Shown: one piece after another, positions 1 to 9,355 of the stretch
Layout: each line of letters begins with the position of its first letter
Position numbering within the stretch: the stretch's first letter is position 1
DNA from: Sulfitobacter sp. OXR-159
GTDB taxonomy: Bacteria > Pseudomonadota > Alphaproteobacteria > Rhodobacterales > Rhodobacteraceae
DNA length: 64,000 bases
Assembly (NCBI RefSeq): GCF_034377145.1
Contig: NZ_CP139707.1
Span: 3,393,501 to 3,457,500 of the forward strand
Direction: 5' to 3'
Notes under the pieces: model-generated
Seen by the model: the letters and a program-made list of their open reading frames with translations, nothing else
What the model was told of the DNA's origin: nothing
Databases searched by the model: none
Position numbers and translations under genes: made by a program

Positions 1-1109
1 TCTGCCGGATCCTGAGGTGTGTTGTCTTGCCTGACTTCTATATAGAGCGTTTCTGTCCGGTCAGTGCCAGTGCCTTCACCAATTGGTGACATCTGGGAAC
101 TTGTGCCGCTTTCCGGCCCGCCCATCAACCCGATGGGCGTGCCACCGGCAATCACCTGCCCGGCTTGGCCGTAAACGATATCCAGCCCCGCCAACACAAA
201 CAGCGTGTCAACCTGCGGCTCAAGGATCACGACATTGCCCAAATCCAGCAACGGACCGACGTACCGGATCGTCGACGCCGCGGGGCTGGTAACGATGGCG
301 CGGGGGCGGGTGGCAAGGATCATGCCGGGCCGTGTGACCCCAGCCGAGTCCGTCTCTCCCGCCTTGCGCAGCACCAAGCCTTGGGCGGGCAAGGGCAGCT
401 CGCCCACCTGACCGTCAAGGTTCACCGGGGCGGGTTCTTCCGCGCCGGTGGTGATTTCGGACAGGCCACTGGCAAAGCCATCCAATGTCTCGGTCGAGGC
501 AATCAGGATCGCGGTGCGCACCGGGTCTTCGGTAAAGCGCGTCGGCAGATCGGTACGGTTGGCCATCGCCTGATTGAGCGCGGTGCGGGCGCGCTGCACT
601 TCGGTCAGCCCCTCTTGCAACCGCTGTGCCGCATCGGTCTGCAAGGCACGCAGGGTTTTGATGTCTTCGTAGTCTTGGCGCAGCGCATCGGCGCGGGCGT
701 TGAGCGCGGGCGTCAATTCCGCCAGCAACATCCCGGCACGCGCAGTGCCCATCGGGCCATCGGGATGCAGCAGCACCACGGGCGATGGATCGCCCCCAAT
801 GCTTTGCAAGACACCAAGAAACTGCGCCACCTCCCCCTCACGCGCCTGAAGTTTGCGGCTTAGCTGCGCCTCGTTGATGGCCGCCTGCCGCAGCCCGGCG
901 CGCATCGCCGCCAAACCGGCCTCGAACGCTTGAATGGTCTCGGTCAACGCCTGCACCCGGTCGCGCGCGCCATCGGCTTGATCAAGTTTGGACGACGCCG
1001 TCTCAAGCGCTGCCGACGCAGCACGCGCTTCTGCGGCGGCCTCTTCGGCTTGGGCCTGTGCCATCAAGGGCAAGCAGACGAATAAAAAAGCCGCGGCGAA
1101 ATGCTTCAT
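1..1109 (-). CDS. EnvC-like murein hydrolase activator (M23 family), 3' end beyond window
   Basis: The reading frame starts at an ATG at 1109 and is still open at base 1, giving about 369 residues. It has a signal peptide (MKHFAAAFLFVCLPLMAQA), then a long Ala/Glu/Arg-rich coiled coil (about residues 20-200), then the start of a LytM/M23 domain ending in LYIEVRQDNTPQDPA, typical of EnvC-like proteins. I see no HxxxD zinc-ligand motif in the M23 part, so it is probably a non-catalytic activator of amidases in septum splitting, in the periplasm. Its ATG overlaps the gpmI stop (ATGA), so it is translationally coupled. In this group a ctpA protease commonly follows; that would lie outside the window. 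Family assignment is solid; activator rather than enzyme is inferred. Confidence 0.85.
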   Translation of the reverse strand, partial: MKHFAAAFLFVCLPLMAQAQAEEAAAEARAASAALETASSKLDQADGARDRVQALTETIQAFEAGLAAMRAGLRQAAINEAQLSRKLQAREGEVAQFLGVLQSIGGDPSPVVLLHPDGPMGTARAGMLLAELTPALNARADALRQDYEDIKTLRALQTDAAQRLQEGLTEVQRARTALNQAMANRTDLPTRFTEDPVRTAILIASTETLDGFASGLSEITTGAEEPAPVNLDGQVGELPLPAQGLVLRKAGETDSAGVTRPGMILATRPRAIVTSPAASTIRYVGPLLDLGNVVILEPQVDTLFVLAGLDIVYGQAGQVIAGGTPIGLMGGPESGTSSQMSPIGEGTGTDRTETLYIEVRQDNTPQDPA

Positions 1110-2623
1110 GTTAGCAGGCTTTTCCCGGTCATTTCTTTAGGCTGCGGCAGGCCCATCAGTTGCAATATCGTTGGTGCCAGATCGGCCAGCCGCCCGTCAC
1201 GCAAGGCGGCCCCTTGGGGTGCGCCCACCGCCACCGCTGGCACGGGGTTGAGCGTATGCGCCGTATGCGCGCCGCCGGTCTCAGGGTCGATCATCACTTC
1301 GCAATTGCCGTGATCCGCCGTGACGATCATTGCGCCGCCTGCGGCTTCAAGCGCGCTTAGCACCCGGCCCAGCCCCGCATCTACCGCCTCACACGCCGCA
1401 ATCGCCGCCGCCACATCGCCGGTATGTCCGACCATGTCGGGGTTGGCGTAATTCACCACGATCAAGTCATAGCCCGCCTCGATCGCCTGCACGAACTGAT
1501 CCGTCACCTCGCCGCAGGACATCTCGGGCTGCATATCATAGGTCGCAACATCGGGCGACTTGGGCATGTTGCGGTCTTCGCCCGTCGCTGGGATTTCGAC
1601 ACCGCCATTAAGGAAAAAGGTCACATGCGGATATTTCTCGGTCTCGGCCAAGCGGAACTGCCGCAGCCCCTGCTGCGCCACCCAATCGCCCAATGTGTTC
1701 ACGATATCGGGTTTGGGGTACATCGTGCTCATATACGCCGCGTGGTCTTTGGAATACTCCGCCATGCCCATCAGCACGGCCCAGTCGGGGCGCGGGCCAG
1801 TGTCATAGGCATCGAATGCAGGTGCTCCGAGGGCCGCCATGATTTCCCGCGCACGGTCAGCACGGAAGTTGAGGCAGAAAAGCCCGTCGCCAGTCGCAGC
1901 GCCTTTGTAGCCGTCGATTACCGTTGCGGCGACAAATTCATCGGTTTCGCCGCGGTCATAGGCTGATTGCACGGCCGTGAGGGCGTCTGGCGCTGAGCCA
2001 CCCTCCCCGCGCAGAATAGCGGCAGAAGCCTTGGCCACGCGGTCCCAACGGGTGTCGCGGTCCAGCGCGAAATAGCGGCCTGTGACGGTGACAATACGCA
2101 CGCCTTTGGGCAGCGCCTTTTCCAGCGCCGCGAAGTACCCAAGCGCCGAAGAGGGCGCGACATCACGCCCGTCTGTCACCGCATGGATCACCACCGGCAC
2201 CCCTGCCGCATCAAGCGCACGGGCGGCGGCAACCATGTGATTGAGATGCCCATGCACACCACCGTCCGAGACAACGCCCATCAAATGCGCCGTACCGCCG
2301 GTCTCTTGCAGCTTAGTGATAAACGCGCGCAGCCGATCATTCTTGGCAAAACTTCCGTCTTCTATCGCCAGATCAATTTGCCCCAGATCCATCGCCACCA
2401 CACGGCCCGCACCGATATTGGTATGGCCGACCTCGGAATTGCCCATCTGCCCGCGCGGCAGACCCACGTCGGGACCGTGGGTGATCAATTGCGCGCTTGG
2501 ACCTGCCTGCATGATGCGATCAAAATTCGGCGTGTTCGCCAGTAGGGGCGCGTTGCCTTCTCGGGTCTCGCTCAGCCCCCAGCCGTCAAGAATGCACAAT
2601 ACCACAGGTTTCGGGACGCTCAT
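1106..2623 (-). CDS. gpmI: 2,3-bisphosphoglycerate-independent phosphoglycerate mutase
   Basis: 505 residues, the usual iPGM length. It interconverts 3- and 2-phosphoglycerate in glycolysis/gluconeogenesis with two Mn ions. The N-terminal CILDGWG metal motif, the phosphoserine region GNSEVGHTNIGAGR, the NYANPDMVGHTGD motif and TADHGNCE near the C-terminus are all present. The start at 2623 (MSVPKPVV) precedes the DGWG motif by the usual short distance. The stop overlaps the envC-like start by 4 bp, so the two are co-transcribed, an arrangement common in alphaproteobacteria. Divergent from the zinc-finger gene across 169 bp. Confidence 0.97.
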   Translation of the reverse strand: MSVPKPVVLCILDGWGLSETREGNAPLLANTPNFDRIMQAGPSAQLITHGPDVGLPRGQMGNSEVGHTNIGAGRVVAMDLGQIDLAIEDGSFAKNDRLRAFITKLQETGGTAHLMGVVSDGGVHGHLNHMVAAARALDAAGVPVVIHAVTDGRDVAPSSALGYFAALEKALPKGVRIVTVTGRYFALDRDTRWDRVAKASAAILRGEGGSAPDALTAVQSAYDRGETDEFVAATVIDGYKGAATGDGLFCLNFRADRAREIMAALGAPAFDAYDTGPRPDWAVLMGMAEYSKDHAAYMSTMYPKPDIVNTLGDWVAQQGLRQFRLAETEKYPHVTFFLNGGVEIPATGEDRNMPKSPDVATYDMQPEMSCGEVTDQFVQAIEAGYDLIVVNYANPDMVGHTGDVAAAIAACEAVDAGLGRVLSALEAAGGAMIVTADHGNCEVMIDPETGGAHTAHTLNPVPAVAVGAPQGAALRDGRLADLAPTILQLMGLPQPKEMTGKSLLT

Positions 2624-2792
2624 CAGACTGTCTGCTCCGGCTAGGTCACTGGTTAGCGTCTTTTACCCCTTGTGGGCTGGCACTTGAACCACTTTGTGCA
2701 CAAGCCTCCCATTCCCGCGCAGAGCCCTTGCCCCGCGCGCCTGCTTTGGTCATAACGAGTGGCAACTTTCGCCTGAGCCGAGGACCAACTCC

Positions 2793-2972
2793 ATGACCCT
2801 GCAAGCGCCCGAAACCCGCATCGTGAACACTTGGCGCGTGGCCTGCGACGGCAGCGAAGGCGCGCTTGGCCACCCGCGCGTCTGGCTGCAAATCCCACAA
2901 GACCGCGGTTGGGTCGAATGCGGCTACTGCGATTGCAAATTCGTCCATACGGATTTCGAAGGCAAAGTCTGA
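2793..2972 (+). CDS. Zinc-finger domain protein (zf-CHCC type)
   Basis: 59 residues from the ATG at 2793. C18, H27, C43 and C46 (in [11 protein letters not shown]) match the CHCC zinc-finger family related to the NDUFS6 subunit of complex I. The frame is open further upstream, but the family begins just before the [14 protein letters not shown] segment, which supports the 2793 start. Freestanding copies are common in alphaproteobacteria. The role is unproven: zinc binding is likely, and a structural or complex-I assembly role is only possible. It lies 123 bp before polA in the same direction. Confidence 0.8.
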   Translation: MTLQAPETRIVNTWRVACDGSEGALGHPRVWLQIPQDRGWVECGYCDCKFVHTDFEGKV

Positions 2973-3095
2973 GCCTTTCCGGCCCCCATCTGAACTTCTG
3001 AACCGACGGCACGAACCTGCCCGCGCGGCGCATTGGCGTCTGGCCGTGGGCCATGCTTCGTGGCAAAAGGGTCGCCAACCCAGCGGAGCATTCCT

Positions 3096-5894
3096 ATGAC
3101 ATTCGGCAAAGGCCACCACCTGCATCTGATCGACGGCTCGGCCTTCATCTTTCGCGCCTATCACGCCCTGCCGCCGCTGACGCGCAAATCCGACGGCATG
3201 CCCATCGGCGCCGTGGCTGGGTTTTGCAACATGCTGCACCGCTATGTGGAGGGCAACACCGGCCCCAACGCGCCGACCCATGTCGCCGTAATCTTCGACA
3301 AGGGCAGCCACACCTTCCGCAATGACATGTACGACCAGTACAAGGCCAACCGCGAGGCCATGCCCGAAGACCTGCGCCCGCAGATCCCGCTGACCCGCAC
3401 CGCGACCGAGGCGTTCAACGTCGCTTGCAAAGAGCTCGAGGGCTATGAGGCGGATGACATCATCGCCACACTGGCCGTCCAAGCCCGTGCCGCTGGCGGG
3501 CGCTGCACCATCATCAGTTCCGACAAGGATCTGATGCAGCTTGTCGGCGACGGGGTCGAGATGCTGGACGCAATGAAGAACAAGACCATCGACCGCGATG
3601 GGGTGTTTGAAAAGTTCGGCGTCTACCCTGACCGCGTCGTGGACGTGCAGGCCCTGGCGGGCGATTCGGTCGATAACGTACCCGGCGCGCCCGGCATCGG
3701 CATCAAGACGGCGGCCCTGCTGATCAATGAGTTTGGCGATCTCGATGCGCTTTTGGAGCGCGCCGAAGAGATCAAACAGCCCAAACGCCGCCAGACCCTG
3801 ATCGACCATGCCGAGCAAATTCGCCTGAGCCGCAGCCTTGTGTTGCTGGATGAGAATACGCCGATCGACTTCACCATCGACGATCTCGAGGTGCGCAACC
3901 CCGATGCCGACACCCTGCTCGGCTTCCTGTCTGAGATGGAGTTCCGCACCCTGTCGAAGCGCGTGGCCGAGGTGCTGGGCCGCGAAGCCCCCGCCATCCC
4001 CGACGCGCCAGCGCCTGCCATGGCCGACGCACCGCAGGTCGCGGATGTGCCCTTCGACCACAGCAAGTATGAGCAGGTCAGCGACGCCGAAGCGCTGCGC
4101 GTTTGGCTCGACCGGATTTATGAGGTCGGCTATGTCGCGGTCGACACCGAAACCACCGGCCTGAACGAGATGACCGCCGAACTGGTCGGTGTGTCGCTGG
4201 CGGTTGAAGCCGGGCAGGCCTGCTATATCCCACTGACCCACAAGGCCAGCCGCAGCGATGATCTGTTCGGCTCCGATGACCTCGCACCCGGCCAGATGCC
4301 GATTGAGGAAGCGCTGCAACTGCTGACCCCGATGCTGGAGGATCCTGCGATCCTGAAAATCGGGCAGAATATGAAATACGACGGCAAAATCTTTGCCCAA
4401 CTCGGCATCACCGTAGCACCCATCGACGACACGATGCTGATGTCCTACGCGATGCACGCAGGCCTGCACGGGCATGGGATGGACACGCTCTCGGAACGTT
4501 ACCTCGGCCACACGCCCCTGCCGATCAAACCGCTACTCGGCAGCGGCAAATCTGCCGTGACCTTTGACAAGGTGCCAATGGAAGACGCGGTGCCCTATGC
4601 CGCCGAAGACGCCGATGTCACCCTGCGCCTGTGGAAACTCTTCAAGCCGCAGCTGCACCGCGCCGAAGTGACCAAAGTCTACGAAACGCTTGAGCGCCCG
4701 CTGGTGCCCGTGTTGGCCCAGATGGAGCGTTCGGGGATACTCGTCGACCGCGACACGCTCAGCCGGATGTCCAATGCTTTCGCCCAAAAAATGGCGGGGC
4801 TAGAGGCTGATATTCACGAGCTGGCCGGAGAGACGTTCAACGTCGGCTCCCCCGCGCAGCTGGGTGAAATCCTGTTTGGCAAGATGGGCCTTGAGGGCGG
4901 CAAAAAGGGCAAGACCGGCAAATACTCCACCGGTGCGGATGTGCTGGAGGATCTGGCCACCGAACATGACCTCGCCCGTCGGGTGCTGGACTGGCGGCAG
5001 CTGTCCAAGCTGAAGTCGACCTATACCGACGCGCTGCAAGACCATGTAAACGCCGAGACGGGCCGCGTGCACACCTGCTATTCCATCGCCGGGGCGGCGA
5101 CGGGGCGGCTCGCCTCGACCGATCCGAACCTGCAAAACATCCCGATCCGCTCCGAGGAAGGCCGCCGCATTCGCGAGGCTTTCGTCGCGCCCGAGGGCAA
5201 GGTGTTGGTGGCGCTCGATTACAGCCAGATTGAGCTGCGCATCCTCGCGCATATCGCCCAGATCGACGCACTGAAGGAGGCCTTCGAGCGCGGCGATGAC
5301 ATCCACGCCATGACCGCGTCCGAAATGTTTGATGTGCCGATGGACCAGATGACCCCGGAAATTCGCCGCAACGCCAAGGCGATCAACTTCGGTGTGATCT
5401 ACGGCATCTCCGGCTTTGGCCTCGCGCGCAACCTGCGCATTCCACGGGCCGAGGCGCAGGGCTTTATCGACCGCTATTTCGAACGCTTCCCCGGCATCCG
5501 CACCTATATGGACGACACCAAGGCCTTCGCCAAAGAGCACGGGTTTGTGCAGACGCTGTTCGGCCGCAAGATCAACACGCCCAACATCGGCGCCAAGGGG
5601 CCGCAGGCAGGTTTTGCCGCCCGCGCCGCGATCAACGCGCCGATTCAAGGCACCGCTGCTGATGTGATCCGCCGCGCCATGGTGCGGATGCCCGAGGCCA
5701 TCGCCGATCTGCCCGCGACGATGCTGTTGCAGGTGCACGATGAACTGCTGTTCGAAGTGGAAAAAGGGGCCGAAGACGCGCTGATCGCCGCCGCGCGCGA
5801 GGTGATGGAGAACGCCAATGATCCGGTGGTGAAGCTTGATGTAAAGCTGATCGTCGATGCCGGCGTCGGTGCCAACTGGGCGGAGGCGCATTGA
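3096..5894 (+). CDS. polA: DNA polymerase I
   Basis: 932 residues, close to the E. coli enzyme. Domain order: 5' nuclease with helix-hairpin-helix (1-290, e.g. SSDKDLMQLVGD, GIGIKTAALL), 3'-5' exonuclease (about 330-520) and polymerase domain (530-932). The proofreading site looks intact: DTETTG at about D350, NMKYDGK, and YAAEDAD. Polymerase motif A is DYSQIELR (D708), motif B RRNAKAINFGVIYG, motif C VHDELLFE (D882). The start is chosen at 3096 because GGAG (3085-3088) sits 7 bp upstream and the 5' nuclease domain begins at once (LHLIDGSAFIFRA); the frame is open to 3033 but adds a non-conserved extension. The stop overlaps the next ATG (TGATG). Confidence 0.97.
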   Translation: MTFGKGHHLHLIDGSAFIFRAYHALPPLTRKSDGMPIGAVAGFCNMLHRYVEGNTGPNAPTHVAVIFDKGSHTFRNDMYDQYKANREAMPEDLRPQIPLTRTATEAFNVACKELEGYEADDIIATLAVQARAAGGRCTIISSDKDLMQLVGDGVEMLDAMKNKTIDRDGVFEKFGVYPDRVVDVQALAGDSVDNVPGAPGIGIKTAALLINEFGDLDALLERAEEIKQPKRRQTLIDHAEQIRLSRSLVLLDENTPIDFTIDDLEVRNPDADTLLGFLSEMEFRTLSKRVAEVLGREAPAIPDAPAPAMADAPQVADVPFDHSKYEQVSDAEALRVWLDRIYEVGYVAVDTETTGLNEMTAELVGVSLAVEAGQACYIPLTHKASRSDDLFGSDDLAPGQMPIEEALQLLTPMLEDPAILKIGQNMKYDGKIFAQLGITVAPIDDTMLMSYAMHAGLHGHGMDTLSERYLGHTPLPIKPLLGSGKSAVTFDKVPMEDAVPYAAEDADVTLRLWKLFKPQLHRAEVTKVYETLERPLVPVLAQMERSGILVDRDTLSRMSNAFAQKMAGLEADIHELAGETFNVGSPAQLGEILFGKMGLEGGKKGKTGKYSTGADVLEDLATEHDLARRVLDWRQLSKLKSTYTDALQDHVNAETGRVHTCYSIAGAATGRLASTDPNLQNIPIRSEEGRRIREAFVAPEGKVLVALDYSQIELRILAHIAQIDALKEAFERGDDIHAMTASEMFDVPMDQMTPEIRRNAKAINFGVIYGISGFGLARNLRIPRAEAQGFIDRYFERFPGIRTYMDDTKAFAKEHGFVQTLFGRKINTPNIGAKGPQAGFAARAAINAPIQGTAADVIRRAMVRMPEAIADLPATMLLQVHDELLFEVEKGAEDALIAAAREVMENANDPVVKLDVKLIVDAGVGANWAEAH

Positions 5895-6100
5895 TGGAGC
5901 ATATAGACCTCCCCGAAGACCTCGCTCAAGCGCTGGAAGAGACCGGCGCACGGGCCGGCTGGGACGGATACAGCGATGAGTTGCGCACCGATGCGCTGGC
6001 ATGGATCGACGCGGCGCGGACCACGACGGCACGGTCGAAGCGGGTGGATGATGTGGCGCGCTTTGCCGGTAAGGGACTGCCGCCGACACCGTTTCAGTAG
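5894..6100 (+). CDS. YdeI/OmpD-associated-like small protein
   Basis: 68 residues. The ATG shares one base with the polA stop (TGATG), so it is translationally coupled to polA. Acidic N-terminus, then LRTDALAWIDAARTTTARSKRVDDVARFAGKG cut short here as DALAWIDAA...R.KRVDD, which resembles the C-terminal tail of the YdeI/OmpD-associated family (consensus like YLRWIEEAKRPETRARRI). The full family is about 190 residues, so this is only the tail module. Function unknown. A hairpin terminator follows. Confidence 0.65.
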   Translation: MEHIDLPEDLAQALEETGARAGWDGYSDELRTDALAWIDAARTTTARSKRVDDVARFAGKGLPPTPFQ

Positions 6101-6146
6101 GGTGAAATGAAGCACCGGCCCGGAATCAAGCCGCAGGCGCCGGGCC

Positions 6147-6178
6147 ATCGCCTGCCCGCCCCCCGGGTAGGCGATTTG
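6147..6178 (+). terminator. Hairpin terminator after polA operon
   Basis: ATCGCCTGCCCG (6147-6158) pairs with CGGGTAGGCGAT (6164-6175) as a 12-bp stem with one G-T pair and a 5-nt C loop, followed by a short T run. A second possible stem (GGCCCGG/CCGGGCC) lies just upstream. It fits transcription ending after polA and its small partner; the T tract is short, so Rho independence is not certain. Confidence 0.55.
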
Positions 6179-6312
6179 GTGAGGCTGGGCATACCCTTTC
6201 GAGCACACATCACGGATGAGCCATAAAGTGGCAGAAACCTCTGCCCGGTCGCCGACCCGCGGTCAGGCCATGGCCCTTTGTACATCTTGCCCATGTCACC
6301 TAAATACTCCCC

Positions 6313-6930
6313 ATGACCTCAATCCTCTACTCCTTCCGCCGTTGCCCCTACGCCATGCGCGCGCGGCTTGCCATCGCCGCCGCGCAAACGCCCGTCCACC
6401 TGCGCGAAGTCGTCCTGCGGGACAAACCGCAAGCATTCCTCTCGGCATCCCCCACCGCCACCGTCCCTTGCCTCGTCACCGAAACCGGCCCCATCGACGA
6501 AAGCCTCGACATCATGAAATGGGCGCTGGCCCAGAACGATCCCGAAGGCTGGCTCGACATGCCGCCCGAGGGGCACGATTGGATCACCCGCGCCGATGGC
6601 CCGTTCAAAGACGCGCTCGACCGCACCAAATACGCCACCCGCTATCCCGATGTGAACCCCCAAGAACAACGCGCCAAGGCTGCCGCCTTTCTCCAAGACC
6701 TCGACGCGCAACTGGGTGACTGGATCTTCGACCGCCCGACGCTGGCCGATTACGCGATCCTGCCCTTCGTGCGGCAATTCGCCTTTATCGACCGCGCTTG
6801 GTTCGACGCGCAGGACTGGCGCGCCCTGCGCGGCTGGCTCGACCGGTTCCTCACCGCGCCCCGGTTCGAAAGCGTGATGAGCAAATACCCCCAGTGGCAG
6901 CCCGACGATGCGCCGGTGTCATTCCCCTAA
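6313..6930 (+). CDS. Glutathione S-transferase family protein
   Basis: 205 residues with a thioredoxin-fold N-terminal GST domain (1-80) and helical C-terminal domain (85-200). The N-terminus reads ILYSFRRCPYAMRARLA, a CPYA glutaredoxin-like site, with the cis-Pro segment ATVPCLV and a following ESLDIMKWA in place of the usual ESxxI glutathione-binding motif. The CPY motif suggests a thiol-disulfide or glutathione-lyase type activity rather than classical conjugation; substrate unknown. No strong Shine-Dalgarno precedes 6313. Its 3' end overlaps the convergent hyi-like gene by 12 bp. Confidence 0.85.
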   Translation: MTSILYSFRRCPYAMRARLAIAAAQTPVHLREVVLRDKPQAFLSASPTATVPCLVTETGPIDESLDIMKWALAQNDPEGWLDMPPEGHDWITRADGPFKDALDRTKYATRYPDVNPQEQRAKAAAFLQDLDAQLGDWIFDRPTLADYAILPFVRQFAFIDRAWFDAQDWRALRGWLDRFLTAPRFESVMSKYPQWQPDDAPVSFP

Positions 6931-7683
6931 GGCGGCCACCCATCCGAGCGTCTGCTCCGTCGCCACATCCGGCATATACTCCCCACTGACAAAACCGTCA
7001 TAGCCCACCCGCAGTGCGGCAAAGAGCCCGTCGAAATCGACATCACCGCTGCACGGCGCCCCACGCCCCGGCGCGTCACCAAGCTGCACATGGCGGATTA
7101 GGGGGCGATATTCCTCGAATACCGCCACGGCATCGCCATGGATCATCTGCGCGTGAAAACTGTCGAACTGCAGCCCCACATTCGGCGCATTCACTGCCGC
7201 GAGAAGATCCGCCGCCTGAGCGTAATCGTTCAAGAAATACCCCGGTCTGGCCTCAGGGCAGAGCGGCTCGATCATCAAAGTGACCTCCGGCGGCGCCTCG
7301 GCGGCGGCATGACGGAGGTTCGCCACGAATGCCTCTGCCGCCGCTGGCCCTTCGGCCTCCCCGGCCATGACATGAACCATCTTGGGCCGCAGCGCGTCGA
7401 CATAGCGCCAGACCCGGCGCATATCATGGGCAAAGCGTGCCTCCCCGCCCGGAATGGCCGCGAAACCGGGCTGGCCGCCGGTATAATTCGGCGGTGGGGC
7501 ATTGATCAGGGCTAGGTTTAACCCGTTGCGCAGCAGGGCGCGCTGCGTCTCTTTCGCGGGCATGTCATAGGGAAACAACACCTCGACCGCGCCGAACCCC
7601 GCCTCTGCCGCCGCGTCGAACCGGTCCAGATAGGGCAGTTCGGACCAAAGCAGCGATAGGTTGGCGGCGGGGGTGATCGGCAT
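6919..7683 (-). CDS. hyi: Hydroxypyruvate isomerase-like TIM-barrel protein
   Basis: 254 residues of the xylose-isomerase-like TIM-barrel (AP endonuclease 2) fold. The N-terminal NLSLLWSELPYLDRFDAAAEAGF and internal LMIEPLCPEARPGYFLNDYAQA, QFDSFHAQ and HVQLGDAPGRGAP match the Hyi branch, where Glu, Asp, His and Glu ligands hold a divalent metal. Members convert hydroxypyruvate to tartronate semialdehyde in glyoxylate metabolism, but related proteins act on other keto-sugars. It stands alone, with no gcl or glxR next to it, so the substrate is less certain than the fold. Confidence 0.8.
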   Translation of the reverse strand: MPITPAANLSLLWSELPYLDRFDAAAEAGFGAVEVLFPYDMPAKETQRALLRNGLNLALINAPPPNYTGGQPGFAAIPGGEARFAHDMRRVWRYVDALRPKMVHVMAGEAEGPAAAEAFVANLRHAAAEAPPEVTLMIEPLCPEARPGYFLNDYAQAADLLAAVNAPNVGLQFDSFHAQMIHGDAVAVFEEYRPLIRHVQLGDAPGRGAPCSGDVDFDGLFAALRVGYDGFVSGEYMPDVATEQTLGWVAALGE

Positions 7684-7701
7684 TCGGGTCTTTCGGTGAA
7701 T

Positions 7702-8277
7702 TTACGGCAGGTCTTCCGACGGGATGATGCCAAAGAATTCCCCACCCGACCAGACACCAAACCAGCCATCGCGGTGTTGGCCAAGATCGACCAAACGGTA
7801 AAAACTCTTGCGGTCAATCAGCGCCTCAAGGTTTCGACGTACCAGCACATAGGGCGACGGCTCACCCGTTTCCTCATCGCGCACGACGCGGATCGGATGC
7901 TCCGGCCCCGCCTCGGCCACATCGCCTAGGTTGGTGAGAAACCGCAACTGCTGCGCCTCGCCCGCGCCTTCGGCCTCGAAATCCACGGCGACAAAGGGCG
8001 CATCTTCGACCGTGATGCCCACCTTCTCGACCGGCGATTTGAGGAAATAGTCATCCCCCTCGCGCCAGAGAATCGAAGCGAACAATTTGACCAATTCAAT
8101 CCGCCCGATCGGCGTGCCTTGGTAAAGCCACGTCCCGTCGCGTTTGATTTGCATGTCCAGATCGCCGCAGAATTCCGGGTTCCACTTCTCAAGCGGCGGG
8201 GTTCCGCGCGTTTTTGCGGCCTTGGCAGCTTCGATCAGGCTGTCTGCGGTGGGTGTCACGGTATTTTGTCCGCTCAT
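7702..8277 (-). CDS. DUF1285 family protein
   Basis: 191 residues. The segment PEFCGDLDMQIKRDGTWLYQGTPIGR is diagnostic in part (CGDLDM, DGTWLYQGTPIGR), and the C-terminal DRKSFYRLVDLG...GWFGVWSGG is conserved in the alphaproteobacterial DUF1285 family. Function unknown. The start is set at 8277 (MSGQNTV); an in-frame ATG at 8289 (MAKPMSG) is a realistic alternative because AAAGGG lies close by. The gene is divergent from the MoxR ATPase across about 70 bp, and this neighbour is common in this group. Confidence 0.8.
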   Translation of the reverse strand: MSGQNTVTPTADSLIEAAKAAKTRGTPPLEKWNPEFCGDLDMQIKRDGTWLYQGTPIGRIELVKLFASILWREGDDYFLKSPVEKVGITVEDAPFVAVDFEAEGAGEAQQLRFLTNLGDVAEAGPEHPIRVVRDEETGEPSPYVLVRRNLEALIDRKSFYRLVDLGQHRDGWFGVWSGGEFFGIIPSEDLP

Positions 8278-8347
8278 TGGTTTTGCCATTCCCTTTGGTC
8301 GCGATACACTTACACCTGAAAGATATAACTCCGGGGAAAGAAATGTC

Positions 8348-9355
8348 ATGGCCGAAGCGGATGATCTGATCGCGCAAATCGAAGCGCTGACCGAAAAACT
8401 GGGCGAGGCCAAGCAGTCGATCACCGGGCGGTTCGTCGGGCAAGAACAGGTTGTGGACCTCGCGCTGACTGCTCTGCTCTGCGGTGGCCACGGGCTGCTG
8501 ATCGGCCTGCCGGGCTTGGGCAAGACACGTCTGGTCGAGACCTTGAGCACCGTCATGGGCCTGCACGGCAACCGCGTGCAATTCACCCCCGATCTGATGC
8601 CCGCCGATATTCTGGGCTCCGAAGTGCTTGATACCGCGCCCGACGGCAGCCGGGCCTTTCGCTTTATCGAAGGGCCGATCTTTTGCCAGCTTCTGATGGC
8701 GGATGAGATCAACCGCGCCAGCCCGCGCACGCAGTCGGCGCTTTTGCAGGCGATGCAGGAAAAAACCGTCACGGTGGCTGGCCAAGACCGCGCATTGGGC
8801 CAGCCCTTCCACGTGCTCGCCACGCAAAACCCGATCGAGCAAGAAGGCACCTACCCGCTGCCCGAAGCACAGCTTGACCGTTTCCTCGTGCAGATCGACG
8901 TGGCCTACCCCGACCGCGCGACCGAGCGGGACATCCTGATCGCCACCACCGGCGTCGAAGATGGCGCGGTGCAGCCTGTTTTCTCTACCGAAGACCTGCT
9001 GGCCGCGCAAAACCTGCTGCGCCGGATGCCCGTGGGCGACAGCGTGGTGGAGCTGATCCTTGACCTTGTCCGCGCCTTCCGCCCCGATGAACCCGAAGCC
9101 ACCCAGCCCGTGCGCGAGAGTGTTGCTTGGGGCCCCGGCCCCCGTGCCGCGCAGGCGCTGATGCTGACGGTCCGCGCCCGTGCGCTGCTGGAGGGGCGGC
9201 TTGCCCCCTCTGCCGAAGACGTGCTGGCCATGGCCCGCCCGGTGCTGAGCCACCGGATGGCGCTGAACTTTGCCGCCCGCGCACGCGGCGAAAGCCTGCA
9301 AGGGCTGATCGACGCCACCGCCGGTCAATTGATCGGGAAAAAGGCCGCCGCGTGA
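8348..9355 (+). CDS. MoxR-family AAA+ ATPase
   Basis: 335 residues. Walker A is GLPGLGKT, Walker B LLMADEINRASPRTQSALLQAMQE, sensor 1 LATQNPIEQEGTYPLPEAQLDRF, all typical of MoxR ATPases that remodel proteins together with von Willebrand A (vWA) partners. The start at 8348 follows GGGGAAAG at good spacing. It heads a coupled operon with DUF58, DUF4159 and GATase-like genes (GTGA overlap with the next). In other bacteria MoxR-DUF58-BatA sets support cell-envelope integrity or stress tolerance; the client here is unknown. Confidence 0.93.
   Translation: MAEADDLIAQIEALTEKLGEAKQSITGRFVGQEQVVDLALTALLCGGHGLLIGLPGLGKTRLVETLSTVMGLHGNRVQFTPDLMPADILGSEVLDTAPDGSRAFRFIEGPIFCQLLMADEINRASPRTQSALLQAMQEKTVTVAGQDRALGQPFHVLATQNPIEQEGTYPLPEAQLDRFLVQIDVAYPDRATERDILIATTGVEDGAVQPVFSTEDLLAAQNLLRRMPVGDSVVELILDLVRAFRPDEPEATQPVRESVAWGPGPRAAQALMLTVRARALLEGRLAPSAEDVLAMARPVLSHRMALNFAARARGESLQGLIDATAGQLIGKKAAA

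Noticed and set aside
2646-4511. A 621-codon open frame opposite polA
   Set aside because: Antisense shadow of a clear polA with all motifs; low-complexity composition and no start signal.
8189-9328. Long open frame opposite the MoxR ATPase, and an upstream extension of the DUF1285 frame to 8850
   Set aside because: Both lie under a gene with intact Walker motifs; the DUF1285 family starts near 8277.
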